Source: Mycobacterium bohemicum DSM 44277
GTDB lineage: Bacteria; Actinomycetota; Actinomycetes; Mycobacteriales; Mycobacteriaceae
Length of the DNA stretch: 64,000 nucleotides
Reading direction: 5' to 3'
NCBI RefSeq assembly: GCF_001053185.1
Contig: NZ_CSTD01000002.1
Location: 627,577-691,576 of the forward strand
Shown in pieces: positions 51,925 through 60,362 of this stretch. The position numbers and the translations under genes are program-made. The notes beneath the pieces were generated by a model. That model made no database searches. It was not told the origin of the DNA and saw only the letters and a list, made by a program, of their open reading frames with translations. The first letter of the stretch is position 1; the number at the start of each line of letters is the position of its first letter.

Positions 51925-53223
51925 ATGAACAAAGAAGACATGATCCTGATCAGCGTCGACGACCACACCGTCGAGCCGCCGGACATGTTCAAGAATCATC
52001 TGCCCAAGAAGTACCTGGACGACGCCCCCCGGCTGGTGCACAACCCGGACGGCTCGGACATGTGGAAGTTCCGGGACACGGTGATCCCCAACGTTGCGCT
52101 CAACGCGGTCGCCGGCCGTCCCAAGGAGGAGTACGGGATCGAGCCCACCGGGCTCGATGAGATCCGCCCCGGTTGCTACAACGTGGACGAGCGGATCAAG
52201 GACATGAACGCCGGCGGCATCCTGGCCTCGATCTGCTTCCCGTCGTTCCCCGGCTTCGCCGGGCGGCTGTTCGCCACCGACGACCACGAGTTCTCGATCT
52301 CGCTGGTGCAGGCGTACAACGACTGGCACATCGACGAGTGGTGCGGGGCATACCCCGCGCGGTTCATCCCGATGGCCATCCCGGTGATCTGGGATGCCGA
52401 GGCGTGTGCCGCCGAGGTCCGCCGCGTGTCCAAGAAGGGCGTGCACGCGCTGACCTTCACCGAGAACCCGGCCGCGATGGGCTACCCCAGCTTCCACAAC
52501 GAGTACTGGGAGCCGCTGTGGAAGGCGTTGTGCGACACCAACACCGTGATGAACGTGCACATCGGATCCTCGGGGAGGCTCGCCATCACGGCGCCCGACG
52601 CGCCCATGGACGTGATGATCACGCTGCAGCCGATGAACATCGTGCAGGCGGCCGCGGACCTGCTGTGGTCCAGGCCCATCAAGCAGTACCCCGACCTGAA
52701 GATCGCGCTGTCCGAGGGCGGGACCGGGTGGATCCCCTACTTCCTGGAGCGGGCCGACCGCACGTTCGAGATGCACTCCTCGTGGACCCACCAGAACTTC
52801 GGCGGCAAGCTGCCCAGCGACGTCTTCCGCGAGCACTTCCTGACCTGCTTCATCAGCGACAAGGTGGGAGTGCAGCTGCGCAACATGATCGGCATCGACA
52901 ACATCGCCTGGGAGGCCGACTACCCGCACAGCGACTCGATGTGGCCCGGTGCGCCGGAAGAACTGTGGGACGTCTTGTCCATCAACAACGTTCCCGACGA
53001 CGAGATCCACAAGATGACCTACGAGAACGCCATGCGCTGGTACTCGTTCGACCCGTTCACCCACATCTCGCGCGAACAGGCGACCGTGGGTGCGCTCCGC
53101 AAGGCCGCCGAGGGGCATGACGTGTCCATCAAGGCGCAGGGCCACGACAAGGACTCCCGGGGTGGCTCGTCGTTCGCGGAGTTCGCGGCCAACGCGAAAG
53201 CCCTTACCGGCAACACGGACTGA
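51925..53223 (+). CDS. Amidohydrolase family protein (Amidohydro_2)
   Basis: 432 residues from ATG 51925 with GGAGAGG upstream. ISVDDHTVEPPDMF supplies the D-x-H-type metal site; SEGGTGWIPYFLERAD and WEADYPHSDSMWP (Asp ligand) are the later signatures. Same group as the protein at 33540, but about 40 residues longer. Such proteins in mycobacteria hydrolyse or decarboxylate ring-derived acids. First gene of the amidohydrolase-FadE-thiolase operon behind operator F. Confidence 0.88.
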   Translation: MNKEDMILISVDDHTVEPPDMFKNHLPKKYLDDAPRLVHNPDGSDMWKFRDTVIPNVALNAVAGRPKEEYGIEPTGLDEIRPGCYNVDERIKDMNAGGILASICFPSFPGFAGRLFATDDHEFSISLVQAYNDWHIDEWCGAYPARFIPMAIPVIWDAEACAAEVRRVSKKGVHALTFTENPAAMGYPSFHNEYWEPLWKALCDTNTVMNVHIGSSGRLAITAPDAPMDVMITLQPMNIVQAAADLLWSRPIKQYPDLKIALSEGGTGWIPYFLERADRTFEMHSSWTHQNFGGKLPSDVFREHFLTCFISDKVGVQLRNMIGIDNIAWEADYPHSDSMWPGAPEELWDVLSINNVPDDEIHKMTYENAMRWYSFDPFTHISREQATVGALRKAAEGHDVSIKAQGHDKDSRGGSSFAEFAANAKALTGNTD

Positions 53224-53265
53224 CCGCCGCGCCGGTGCCTGTAACCGATTGAAGGAGACCCCGCA

Positions 53266-54447
53266 GTGCCCGGCGACGGAATGAACTTCGAGCTGACCGA
53301 CGACCAGGAGTTGATCCGTCGGTCGGTGGCCGAACTCGCGCGCAAGTTCGACGACCAGTACTGGATGGAAAAAGACCAGGCGCACGAATTTCCCACCGAG
53401 TTCTACCGCGCCATTGCCGACGGCGGCTGGCTGGGCATGACGATCCCCACCGAATACGGTGGCCACGGCCTCGGAATCACCGAAGCCACGATCCTGCTCG
53501 AGGAGATCGCCAAATCCGGCGGCGGCATGAACGCGGCCAGTTCCATTCACCTGTCGATCTTCGGGATGCAGCCGGTGGTGGTGCACGGCTCCGACGAGCT
53601 CAAGGCGCGCACGTTGCCCAGCGTCGCGACCGGTGAGATCCATGTGTGCTTCGGCGTGACCGAGCCCGGCGCCGGCCTGGACACCTCCCGGATCACCACC
53701 TTCGCCAAGCGCGACGGGGATCGCTACATCGTCAACGGGCGCAAGGTGTGGATCTCCAAGGCGATGGAGTCCGACAAGATCCTGCTGCTGACACGCACCC
53801 AGTCGTATGACGAAGTCGCCAAGAAGACCGACGGGATGACGCTGTTCCTCACCGATCTGGACCGCAGCCGGGTCGACATCCGGCCCATCCGCAAGATGGG
53901 CCGAAATGCGGTCAGTTCCAACGAGTTGTTCATCGACAACCTCGAGGTTCCGGTCGAGGACCGCATAGGGGACGAGGGCAAGGGATTCGAGTACATCCTC
54001 GACGGGCTGAACCCGGAGCGGATGCTCATCGCCGCCGAGGCGCTGGGCATCGGCAGGGTGGCGCTCGACAAGGCGGTGAAGTACGCCAACGAGCGCGAGG
54101 TCTTCGGCCGCCCGATCGGGATGAACCAGGGCATCCAGTTCCCCCTCGCGGACTCGCTGGCCCGGCTGGACTCCGCCGAGCTCATGCTGCGCAAGGCCAC
54201 CTGGCTCTACGACAACGGCAAACCGTGTGGGCGCGAAGCGAATACCGCGAAGTACCTGTGCGCCGACGCCGGGTTCACCGCGGCCGACCGCGCGCTGCAA
54301 ACCCACGGCGGAATGGGTTACTCCGAGGAGTACCACGTGGCCCGGTACTTCCGCGAGGCGCGGCTGATGAAGATCGCGCCGGTGAGCCAGGAGATGATCT
54401 TGAACTTCCTGGGGTCGCACGCGCTGAAATTGCCGAGGAGCTACTGA
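53266..54447 (+). CDS. Acyl-CoA dehydrogenase (FadE-like)
   Basis: 393 residues; GTG 53266 has GAAGGAG upstream, and ATG 53281 is a close alternative. FGVTEPGAGLDTSRITTFA (flavin segment), VNGRKVWISKAMESDKILLL, RPIGMNQGIQFPLADSLA and LQTHGGMGYSEEYHVARYFREARLMKIAP are complete. Unlike the paired FadEs it looks like a classical homotetrameric enzyme. Functions between the amidohydrolase and the thiolase in beta-oxidation. Confidence 0.93.
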   Translation: MPGDGMNFELTDDQELIRRSVAELARKFDDQYWMEKDQAHEFPTEFYRAIADGGWLGMTIPTEYGGHGLGITEATILLEEIAKSGGGMNAASSIHLSIFGMQPVVVHGSDELKARTLPSVATGEIHVCFGVTEPGAGLDTSRITTFAKRDGDRYIVNGRKVWISKAMESDKILLLTRTQSYDEVAKKTDGMTLFLTDLDRSRVDIRPIRKMGRNAVSSNELFIDNLEVPVEDRIGDEGKGFEYILDGLNPERMLIAAEALGIGRVALDKAVKYANEREVFGRPIGMNQGIQFPLADSLARLDSAELMLRKATWLYDNGKPCGREANTAKYLCADAGFTAADRALQTHGGMGYSEEYHVARYFREARLMKIAPVSQEMILNFLGSHALKLPRSY

Positions 54448-54543
54448 TGTCGCCGGGAATGCCCGGTGCCGAGGGTGCGCTCGTTGCGACGTCGTCGTAA
54501 TTTTGGGGGTCCGGCGTCCCCGCCCAGCGATCGGAGTGCATCA

Positions 54544-55692
54544 ATGCGTGAGACAGTCATCGTCGAGGCGGTGCGCACGGCGGTCGGCAAGCGAAACGGC
54601 GGGCTCTCGGGCATGCACGCCGCCGACCTGTCCGCCGTCGTGCTCAATGAACTGCTGGAACGAACCGGGCTTGCTCCCGACATCGTCGACGACGTCATCT
54701 GGGGTTGCGTCTCCCAGGTCGGCGACCAGTCGAGCAACATCGGGCGCTACGCCGTCCTGGCCGCCGGCTGGCCGGAAAGCATCCCGGGCACCACGGTCAA
54801 CAGGGCGTGCGGCTCCAGCCAGCAGGCTCTCGATTTCGCGGTGCACGCCGTGATGTCGGGCCAGCAGGACGTGGTGGTGGCCGGCGGCGTGGAGGTGATG
54901 AGCCGGGTTCCGCTCGGGGCCGCCCGGGCGACCGGCATGCCGTATGGCCCGAAAGTCCTTGCGCGCTATGACGGTTTCTCGTTCAACCAGGGATTGTCCG
55001 CGGAGATGATCGCCAAGAAGTGGAACTTCTCCCGCCGCCGGTTGGACGAATACTCCGCGCAATCACACGAGCGGGCCGCCGCCGCGCAGGACGCCGGCGC
55101 CTTCACCGACCAGATCGTCCCGGTCTTCGCCGACGACGGGAACGTCGTCGCCGCCGACGAGGGTGTCCGGCGCGGCTCCAGCGTCGAGAAGCTCGCCGCG
55201 CTCAAACCGGCGTTCGTCGAGGACGGCGTGATCCACGCGGGCAACTCCTCGCAGATCTCCGACGGCGCGGCCGCGCTGCTGGTGACCACCTCGGAGATGG
55301 CGGTGGAGCTCGGGTTGTCCCCGATCGTCCGCTACCAGGCGGGGGCTGTGACGGGGGCCGACCCGATCCTCATGCTCACCGGACCGATCCCGGCCACCGA
55401 AAAGGTGCTGAAGAAGGCCGGCGTGCCGCTTTCCGAGGTCGGGGTCTACGAGGTCAACGAGGCGTTCGCGCCCGTCCCGCTGGCGTGGGTGGCCGAGACC
55501 GGGGCGGACGAGCGCCGGCTGAACCCGCTGGGTGGCGCGATCGCCCTCGGGCATCCGCTGGGCGCCTCCGGCGCCGTGCTGATGACGCGCATGGTGCACC
55601 ACATGCGCGACAACGGCATCCGGTACGGCCTGCAGACCATGTGCGAGGGCGGCGGCACGGCCAACGCCACCCTGGTCGAACTGGTGGGTTAG
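54544..55692 (+). CDS. Acetyl-CoA acetyltransferase (thiolase)
   Basis: 382 residues from ATG 54544. Nucleophile C89 (NRACGSSQQA), NEAFAPVPLAW, GGAIALGHPLGASGA and MCEGGGTANAT carry the His and second Cys. Complete and probably active; typical of thiolases that release acetyl-CoA in the last step of a beta-oxidation round. The gap of 96 bases after FadE contains no gene, and the ribosome site is weak (GGAG at 54534). Confidence 0.93.
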   Translation: MRETVIVEAVRTAVGKRNGGLSGMHAADLSAVVLNELLERTGLAPDIVDDVIWGCVSQVGDQSSNIGRYAVLAAGWPESIPGTTVNRACGSSQQALDFAVHAVMSGQQDVVVAGGVEVMSRVPLGAARATGMPYGPKVLARYDGFSFNQGLSAEMIAKKWNFSRRRLDEYSAQSHERAAAAQDAGAFTDQIVPVFADDGNVVAADEGVRRGSSVEKLAALKPAFVEDGVIHAGNSSQISDGAAALLVTTSEMAVELGLSPIVRYQAGAVTGADPILMLTGPIPATEKVLKKAGVPLSEVGVYEVNEAFAPVPLAWVAETGADERRLNPLGGAIALGHPLGASGAVLMTRMVHHMRDNGIRYGLQTMCEGGGTANATLVELVG

Positions 55693-55740
55693 GGCCGAAA
55701 CGATCCGCGGTGAACTTTGGCGCTTGTCGTCGGCGGCAAA

Positions 55741-55768
55741 CCAACCTACTGTGTGTTCAGTAGGTTGG
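55741..55768. promoter_or_regulatory. Perfect 10-bp inverted repeat, TetR operator
   Basis: CCAACCTACT (55741-55750) and AGTAGGTTGG (55759-55768) are exactly complementary around an eight-base spacer. It ends 19 bases before the TetR start at 55788 and overlaps the likely promoter, as expected for autorepression. No second copy was seen in the window. Confidence 0.8.
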
Positions 55769-55787
55769 AGCTGCGCGAAGGAGCCCG

Positions 55788-56402
55788 GTGCCGGACACTC
55801 GGCGATACGACACCCTGCTCGCCAAGGGCGAGGACCGTAAACAGCGGATCCTCGAGGTCGCGCAGCGTCTCCTCGCGCGCAACGGGTGGCGCAACACCAC
55901 CCTCGCCCAGATCGCCGGCGAGGCAGGGGTCACCCCGGCGGGGCTGCTGCATCACTTCGAATCCAAGGAACAGCTGCTGCACGCGGTGCTCGACGCGCGC
56001 GACCTCGATGACGACCTCCACGCAGATCGAACCGGTGATCTCGTGGGGCAGGTCGTGCAGGTCGCCGACCGGTTCGCCCGCGCGCCCGAGCTGATGGGAA
56101 CGTTCACCGTCCTGCTGGCCGAAAACATCCTGCCCGACGCGCCGCTGCACGACCGGATGCTGGCCAGGCACCGGGCCGCGACCGACATCGTCGCCGATTT
56201 GATTCGTCGCGGTCAGGCCGAAGGCCGCTACCGCGCCGACATAGACCCCGCCATCAAGGCAATTGAAATCCTCGCCTTTGTCCACGGAATGGAAACGACA
56301 TGGTTGCTCGACCCTTCGATACCGCTGACCGATGTGTTCAAGCAGTACGCGGAGACACTGGCGCGGGACTTCGCGCCGCCCCCGACGAGGCCGATGACGT
56401 GA
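55788..56402 (+). CDS. TetR family transcriptional regulator
   Basis: 204 residues from GTG 55788 with GAAGGAG. HTH: QRILEVAQRLLARNGWRNTTLAQIAGEAGVTPAGLLHHFESKEQLLHAVLDA. The helical C-terminal domain ends in EILAFVHGMETTWLLDPSIPLTDVFKQYAETLAR. It probably represses itself via 55741-55768. Its stop overlaps the start of the next gene, so the two products are coupled. Confidence 0.94.
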   Translation: MPDTRRYDTLLAKGEDRKQRILEVAQRLLARNGWRNTTLAQIAGEAGVTPAGLLHHFESKEQLLHAVLDARDLDDDLHADRTGDLVGQVVQVADRFARAPELMGTFTVLLAENILPDAPLHDRMLARHRAATDIVADLIRRGQAEGRYRADIDPAIKAIEILAFVHGMETTWLLDPSIPLTDVFKQYAETLARDFAPPPTRPMT

Positions 56403-56905
56403 GATACCGGCTCCACGTCGTCGCCGCCGGCGTGGTCGACGTCGTGAAGTTCGCCGGCGGCTGGCTGTTCGACCGGGCGATGGCGGGATGGGACGTCTCG
56501 GTGCTGCTGGCGGACTGTTCCAACCGCCGGCCCCTACAGATCCTGGGCGCCCGCGTCGTGGACCTCGAAGACGCGTTGCTCTCGGCGGGGCAGGGACCCA
56601 AGCCCCAGGCCCTCGCGGCGGCGGCCGACCTGTTCGGCTGCGATGTGCGGGTGCGTCAGGGCGTGTCGCAGGCCCTCGACCACGGCGTCACCGAGGTCAC
56701 CCTGTGGGGCGAGGACTGGCCGGTGGAATTGGACGGCAGCGTGGGACTGGTGCAGCACCGGCTCAGCATGGCGGCGCAGATCTTCAAGGGCCGGGCGCTG
56801 GCCGCCGCGGAGGTTCCGCACGGCTCGGTCGGCGGCGTGGAGATCTTCCGCAGCGGGCTCATGTCCTGCCCGTCGGTCGCCGCCGATCTGGTCCCGGCGG
56901 GCTAG
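56399..56905 (+). CDS. Protein of unknown family coupled to TetR
   Basis: 168 residues from GTG 56399, overlapping the TetR stop by four bases. The stretch VDVVKFAGGWLFDRAMAGWDVSVLLAD, then LQILGARVVDLEDALLS, looks like a real alpha/beta protein with charged helices, and codon use is as in neighbours. No family recognised. Coupling to the regulator suggests a role in sensing or in the same small operon. An overlapping +1 frame (56488-57033) is Arg/Gly-rich and rejected. Confidence 0.72.
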   Translation: MRYRLHVVAAGVVDVVKFAGGWLFDRAMAGWDVSVLLADCSNRRPLQILGARVVDLEDALLSAGQGPKPQALAAAADLFGCDVRVRQGVSQALDHGVTEVTLWGEDWPVELDGSVGLVQHRLSMAAQIFKGRALAAAEVPHGSVGGVEIFRSGLMSCPSVAADLVPAG

Positions 56906-56995
56906 CCCCGGTCGGCAGCCGGGCGGGCTGCCCGCCCGCCCCTCGACACGTCGTTGCGGCCGGCACGCAAGTGTGGAAATGTAATACTCATCTGC

Positions 56996-57010
56996 GAGAG
57001 GCACATTCTC
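56996..57010. promoter_or_regulatory. Shared operator, site G
   Basis: GAGAG-GCACA-TTCTC, with a weak extra half-site ACTCA five bases upstream (56986-56990). It ends 27 bases before the P450 start at 57037. The weakest member of the seven, accepted because of position and spacing. Confidence 0.55.
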
Positions 57011-57036
57011 ACCAGCCGAGATCCGAGGAGTAGGAG

Positions 57037-58314
57037 ATGGGGAACGACTTCGCCGAAATGGACTTCTTCCGGGATAAACGGCTCGTCGAGGACCCCTACC
57101 CGTACTACGAGGCCCTGCGCCGGCAATGTCCGGTGACCCGGGAGAGCCATCACGGCGTCACCATGGTGACCGGCTGGGACGAGGCCTGCACCGTGCTGAA
57201 CGATGCCGAGACCTTCTCGTCGTGCATCTCGGTGACCGGGCCGTTCCCCGGCTTTCCGGTGCCGGTCGAGGGCCTCTCCGACATCACCGAGCTCATCGAG
57301 GAGCATCGCGACGAACTGCCGTTCAGCGACCAGTTGCCGACCCTCGACCCACCGACGCACACCAACCACCGGGCCCTGCTGATGCGGCTCATCACCCCCA
57401 AGCGCCTCAAGGAGAACGAGGACGCCATGTGGCTGCTCGCCGACCGGGTGCTCGACGACTTCCTGGCGCCCGGCGAGGGCGATTTCATCAAGGGCTTCGC
57501 GGGGCCCTTCACGCTGCTGGTGATCGCCGACCTGCTGGGTGTCCCCGACGAAGACCGCGACCAGTTCGTCAAGAACATCCACCGGCACGCCGGAGGTGGC
57601 GTCGGCGGTACCGGCGAGAAGTCGCTGGCGCACAGCCCGCTGGAATTCCTGTACGGGACGTTCGCCGATTATGTCCGGGACCGCCGCCGGGAGCCGCGCG
57701 ACGACGTGCTGACCGGCCTGGCCACCGCCACGTTCCCCGACGGCTCGGTCCCGGACGTCGAAGACGTTGCGCGCGTTGCCAGCAACGTGTTCTCGGCGGG
57801 CCAGGAGACGACCGTGCGGTTGCTCGGCGCCGCGTTGCAGACCATCGCGGAACGCCCGGACATCCAGCAGCAGTTGCGCAAGGACCGCAGCCTCATTCCC
57901 AACTTCATCGAAGAGGCGCTGCGCATCGAGAGCCCGGTCAAGGGTGACTTCCGGCTGAACCGGGTGCCGGTCAATGTGGGCGGGGTTGAGCTGCCGGCCG
58001 GTACCACGGTCATGGTCGTTCAGGCGGCCGCCAACCGTGACCCGCGCCGGTTCGAGGACCCGACGACGTTCGATCTCACCCGAAAGAACGCCCGCCAGCA
58101 CATCTCGTTCGGCCGGGGCATCCACAGCTGCCCCGGCGCCCCGCTGGCGCGTGCCGAGACCCGGGTGGCGATCGAGCGGCTGCTCGACCGGACTTCGGAC
58201 ATCAGGATCGACGAACGCGTTCACGGGCCGGCGAATGACCGCCGCTACCAATACGTTCCGACCTACATCCTGCGTGGGCTGACCGAGCTGCACCTGGAGT
58301 TCACGCCGGCATGA
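57037..58314 (+). CDS. Cytochrome P450
   Basis: 425 residues; GAGGAG lies before the ATG. I-helix AGQETT, ExxR in EEALRIESP, heme loop FGRGIHSCPGAPLARAE with thiolate at about C365. The last 30 residues (RRYQYVPTYILRGLTELHLEF) contain a distinctive Tyr-rich tail. It is coupled to a 3Fe-4S-type ferredoxin by a four-base overlap and follows operator G. Substrate is unknown; the operator places it in the same regulon as the FadE and Rieske operons. Confidence 0.93.
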   Translation: MGNDFAEMDFFRDKRLVEDPYPYYEALRRQCPVTRESHHGVTMVTGWDEACTVLNDAETFSSCISVTGPFPGFPVPVEGLSDITELIEEHRDELPFSDQLPTLDPPTHTNHRALLMRLITPKRLKENEDAMWLLADRVLDDFLAPGEGDFIKGFAGPFTLLVIADLLGVPDEDRDQFVKNIHRHAGGGVGGTGEKSLAHSPLEFLYGTFADYVRDRRREPRDDVLTGLATATFPDGSVPDVEDVARVASNVFSAGQETTVRLLGAALQTIAERPDIQQQLRKDRSLIPNFIEEALRIESPVKGDFRLNRVPVNVGGVELPAGTTVMVVQAAANRDPRRFEDPTTFDLTRKNARQHISFGRGIHSCPGAPLARAETRVAIERLLDRTSDIRIDERVHGPANDRRYQYVPTYILRGLTELHLEFTPA

Positions 58315-58499
58315 GAGTTTCCGTCGACGATCAGCGCTGTCGGGGTCACGGCGTGTGCGTCACGCTGTGCCCGGAAGTGTTCAGCCTGACCGACGACGGC
58401 TACGCCGTCGCGATAACCGCCGACGTGCCAACCGAATCGGAGGTGGCCACCCGGGAGGCGATCGACTGCTGCCCGGAGCAGGCCATCGCCGAGTCCTGA
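58311..58499 (+). CDS. 3Fe-4S-type ferredoxin for a P450 (histidine variant)
   Basis: 62 residues. C10-x2-H13-x2-C16 and C54-P (with an extra C53 and C20) form the CXXHXXC(X)nCP cluster pattern. Start ATG overlaps the P450 stop. Electron donor of the P450 just upstream. The extra cysteines at 20 and 53 are unusual for the family but their use is unknown. Confidence 0.92.
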   Translation: MRVSVDDQRCRGHGVCVTLCPEVFSLTDDGYAVAITADVPTESEVATREAIDCCPEQAIAES

Positions 58500-58528
58500 T
58501 CGAACACCCGCGAGCGAGGAGATTGTCA

Positions 58529-58813
58529 GTGGCGAAGGGATATGTCATCCTCACCGAGGCGATCAAAGATCCCGAGGGCATGAAGGCCTACGGCAAGGCC
58601 GCGATGAACGCAATGCAGGGCGCCACCATCCTCGCGGTGGACACCGCACCCGAGGTCATCGAGGGCAGCTGGCACGGCAACCAGACCGTCGTGCTCGAAT
58701 TCGAATCGGTGGACGCGGCCCGCGCGTGGTACGAGTCCGAGGCCTACCAGAAGGCGGCCAAACTGCGGCAGGCCGCCGCCGACTGCAACGCGGTCATCGT
58801 CGCCGGGCTCTGA
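58529..58813 (+). CDS. DUF1330 family protein
   Basis: 94 residues. GYVILTEAIKDPEGMKAYGKAAMNAMQGATILAVDTAPEVIEGSWHGNQTVVLEFESVDAARAWYESEAYQ is the DUF1330 ferredoxin-like fold. Members of this family are small dimeric proteins of unknown role near catabolic genes. GTG start behind CGAGGAGA. Third gene of the P450 operon. Confidence 0.88.
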   Translation: MAKGYVILTEAIKDPEGMKAYGKAAMNAMQGATILAVDTAPEVIEGSWHGNQTVVLEFESVDAARAWYESEAYQKAAKLRQAAADCNAVIVAGL

Positions 58814-58823
58814 TCGAGCGGTT

Positions 58824-58841
58824 GCGGCCTTGGCGGGCCGC
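58824..58841. terminator. Hairpin between convergent operons
   Basis: GCGGCC (58824-58829) and GGCCGC (58836-58841) pair around a six-base loop between the DUF1330 gene (plus) and the ferredoxin gene (minus). It may end transcription in both directions. No U-tract. Confidence 0.4.
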
Positions 58842-59032
58842 TAGTCGACGATGGAGATGGCCTGCCGCGGGCACTGCCGGACCGCTTCGCGGACCTGATG
58901 CTCATTCTCCGGGGTGACTTCGGGGTTCAAGACGGTCAGCATGTCGTCGTCCCCCACCTGAAAGACCTCCGGGAGGATGCCCATGCACACGGCGTTGCTT
59001 TCGCACAGCTCCCAGTCGACGTCGATTCTCAT
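58841..59032 (-). CDS. 3Fe-4S-type ferredoxin for a P450 (asparagine variant)
   Basis: 63 residues. C10-x2-N13-x2-C16 and C54-P, with asparagine at the variable cluster position. Acidic (many Asp and Glu), consistent with docking to a P450. ATG 59032 overlaps no other gene; GTG 59035 is an alternative. It lies 11 bases downstream of the P450 it should serve. Confidence 0.9.
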   Translation of the reverse strand: MRIDVDWELCESNAVCMGILPEVFQVGDDDMLTVLNPEVTPENEHQVREAVRQCPRQAISIVD

Positions 59033-59043
59033 CACCGGCCCCC

Positions 59044-60249
59044 TTACCGAAGCACTTTGACGGGTACCGTGTGCCAGCCGGCCACGTTTTGCATGTGGAC
59101 GCGTTCCAGGCGGTCCCATTCCACTTCGTAGCGTGGCATGAATTCCAGCAGCTTTTCCAGAGCGATCCGGCTTTCCATGCGGGCCAGCGCCGCGCCGAGG
59201 CAACTGTGGATGCCGTAGCCCAGACCGAGGTGCTGCGCCTCGGTCTGGTCGCGCTCGATGTCGAACGTGTCGCCGTCGGTGAAGGCATCCGAATCGCGGT
59301 TCGCCGAGGCGCCGATCAGGAACACCGGCTTGCCCGGCGGGATCACGCCGCCGCTGACGTGCGCCTCCTTGAGGGTGTAGCGGACGTTGTACTGAACGGG
59401 TCCTTCGTAGCGCAGAAGTTCTTCGACCGCACCCGGGACCTTGCCGGGGTCGTCGAGCAACTTCTGCCACTGCTCGGGGTGACGCGCGAAGATCACCGCC
59501 GCGTTGCCGAGCAGCTTGGTCACGGTCTCGGCGCCCGCACCGCCCAAAAGTGTGGCGAATCCGGTGATTTCGATGTCGTCGAGCTTGCGCAGCTGACCGT
59601 CCTCGCCGGGGATCTCTGCGGCGATCAGCCTGCTGATCATGTCGTCCTGCGGGTCTTCGCGCCGCTGCTGGACCAGGCCGAAGTAGTACATGGCGGTGTC
59701 GATGTTGGCCTGCATTCCGGCCTCGGTGATCTCGATCTGGCCCGGCTCGCGGTGCAGGCTGGTGTCGATCCAGTGCCGGACCTGCTGGCGGTACTCTTCC
59801 GGCACCCCGGCCATCCTGGTGATGACCTCGACCGGGAACGGCCCGGAGAAGTCCTGGACGACGTCGAATTTGTCGGGGTCCGCGGCGCCCAGGTACTTGT
59901 CGATCACCTCGATGACGGTTTCGCGCTGCGACTGGACCGCCCTCGGGGTGAATGCCTTGTTGAGCAGGCTGCGCATGTGCCGGTGCTCCGGCGGGTCCAT
60001 GAAGATGATCGACTTCTGCTCGGGGGAGATGCCCTTGCGCACCATCGCCAGGTCGCATCCGCGCGCCGACGAGTAGGTCTCGAAGTCCTTGAACGCGGCC
60101 GCGACGTCCTCGTGGCGGGTCAGCGCGTAAAAGTCCTCCTTCTCGTCGTAGTAGAGCGGGGTCTCCTCGCGCATCCGGCGGTAGATGTCGAAGGGGTTGT
60201 TGAAGTACTCCTCCGAGAACGGGTCGAAGACGACCTTCGGTTTTGTCAC
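59044..60249 (-). CDS. Cytochrome P450
   Basis: 401 residues from GTG 60249 behind GAGGAG. I-helix GGAGAETVTK (the usual AGxxT read as AGAET), ExxR in EELLRYEGP, heme loop LGYGIHSCLGAALARME with thiolate at about C350. Upstream is a distinct inverted repeat (60284-60311), not the shared operator, so it is regulated separately from the P450 at 57037. Substrate unknown. Confidence 0.93.
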   Translation of the reverse strand: MTKPKVVFDPFSEEYFNNPFDIYRRMREETPLYYDEKEDFYALTRHEDVAAAFKDFETYSSARGCDLAMVRKGISPEQKSIIFMDPPEHRHMRSLLNKAFTPRAVQSQRETVIEVIDKYLGAADPDKFDVVQDFSGPFPVEVITRMAGVPEEYRQQVRHWIDTSLHREPGQIEITEAGMQANIDTAMYYFGLVQQRREDPQDDMISRLIAAEIPGEDGQLRKLDDIEITGFATLLGGAGAETVTKLLGNAAVIFARHPEQWQKLLDDPGKVPGAVEELLRYEGPVQYNVRYTLKEAHVSGGVIPPGKPVFLIGASANRDSDAFTDGDTFDIERDQTEAQHLGLGYGIHSCLGAALARMESRIALEKLLEFMPRYEVEWDRLERVHMQNVAGWHTVPVKVLR

Positions 60250-60283
60250 TTAAATCTCCTCAGCGGCGGGGGCGGGCTGAAAC

Positions 60284-60323
60284 CGTTACAGCGAGCCCGC
60301 GGACTGTAACGCTAACGGTAGCG
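60284..60323. promoter_or_regulatory. Nested inverted repeats upstream of P450
   Basis: CGTTACAG (60284-60291) and CTGTAACG (60304-60311) are perfect eight-base arms with a 12-base spacer. A second palindrome CGCTA-ACGG-TAGCG follows at 60310-60323, sharing two bases. It lies 35-74 bases upstream of the P450 start and probably binds an unlinked regulator. Confidence 0.65.
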
Positions 60324-60362
60324 GCTTCGGGACGAACCGGGAAGGACCAAAACGCGGCCATC

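Noticed and set aside
51598..54420. 940-codon open frame on the minus strand
   Set aside because: Antisense to the amidohydrolase and FadE genes, with His/Arg/Val-rich composition and no domain pattern.
6349..57010. Repeated 15-mers considered as a CRISPR or mobile-element signature
   Set aside because: Copies are kilobases apart, always in promoters and without spacers, target duplications or transposase genes.
56488..57033. 181-codon frame running into operator G
   Set aside because: Arg/Gly-rich +1 frame of the unknown protein at 56399-56905, which has better composition and a coupled start.
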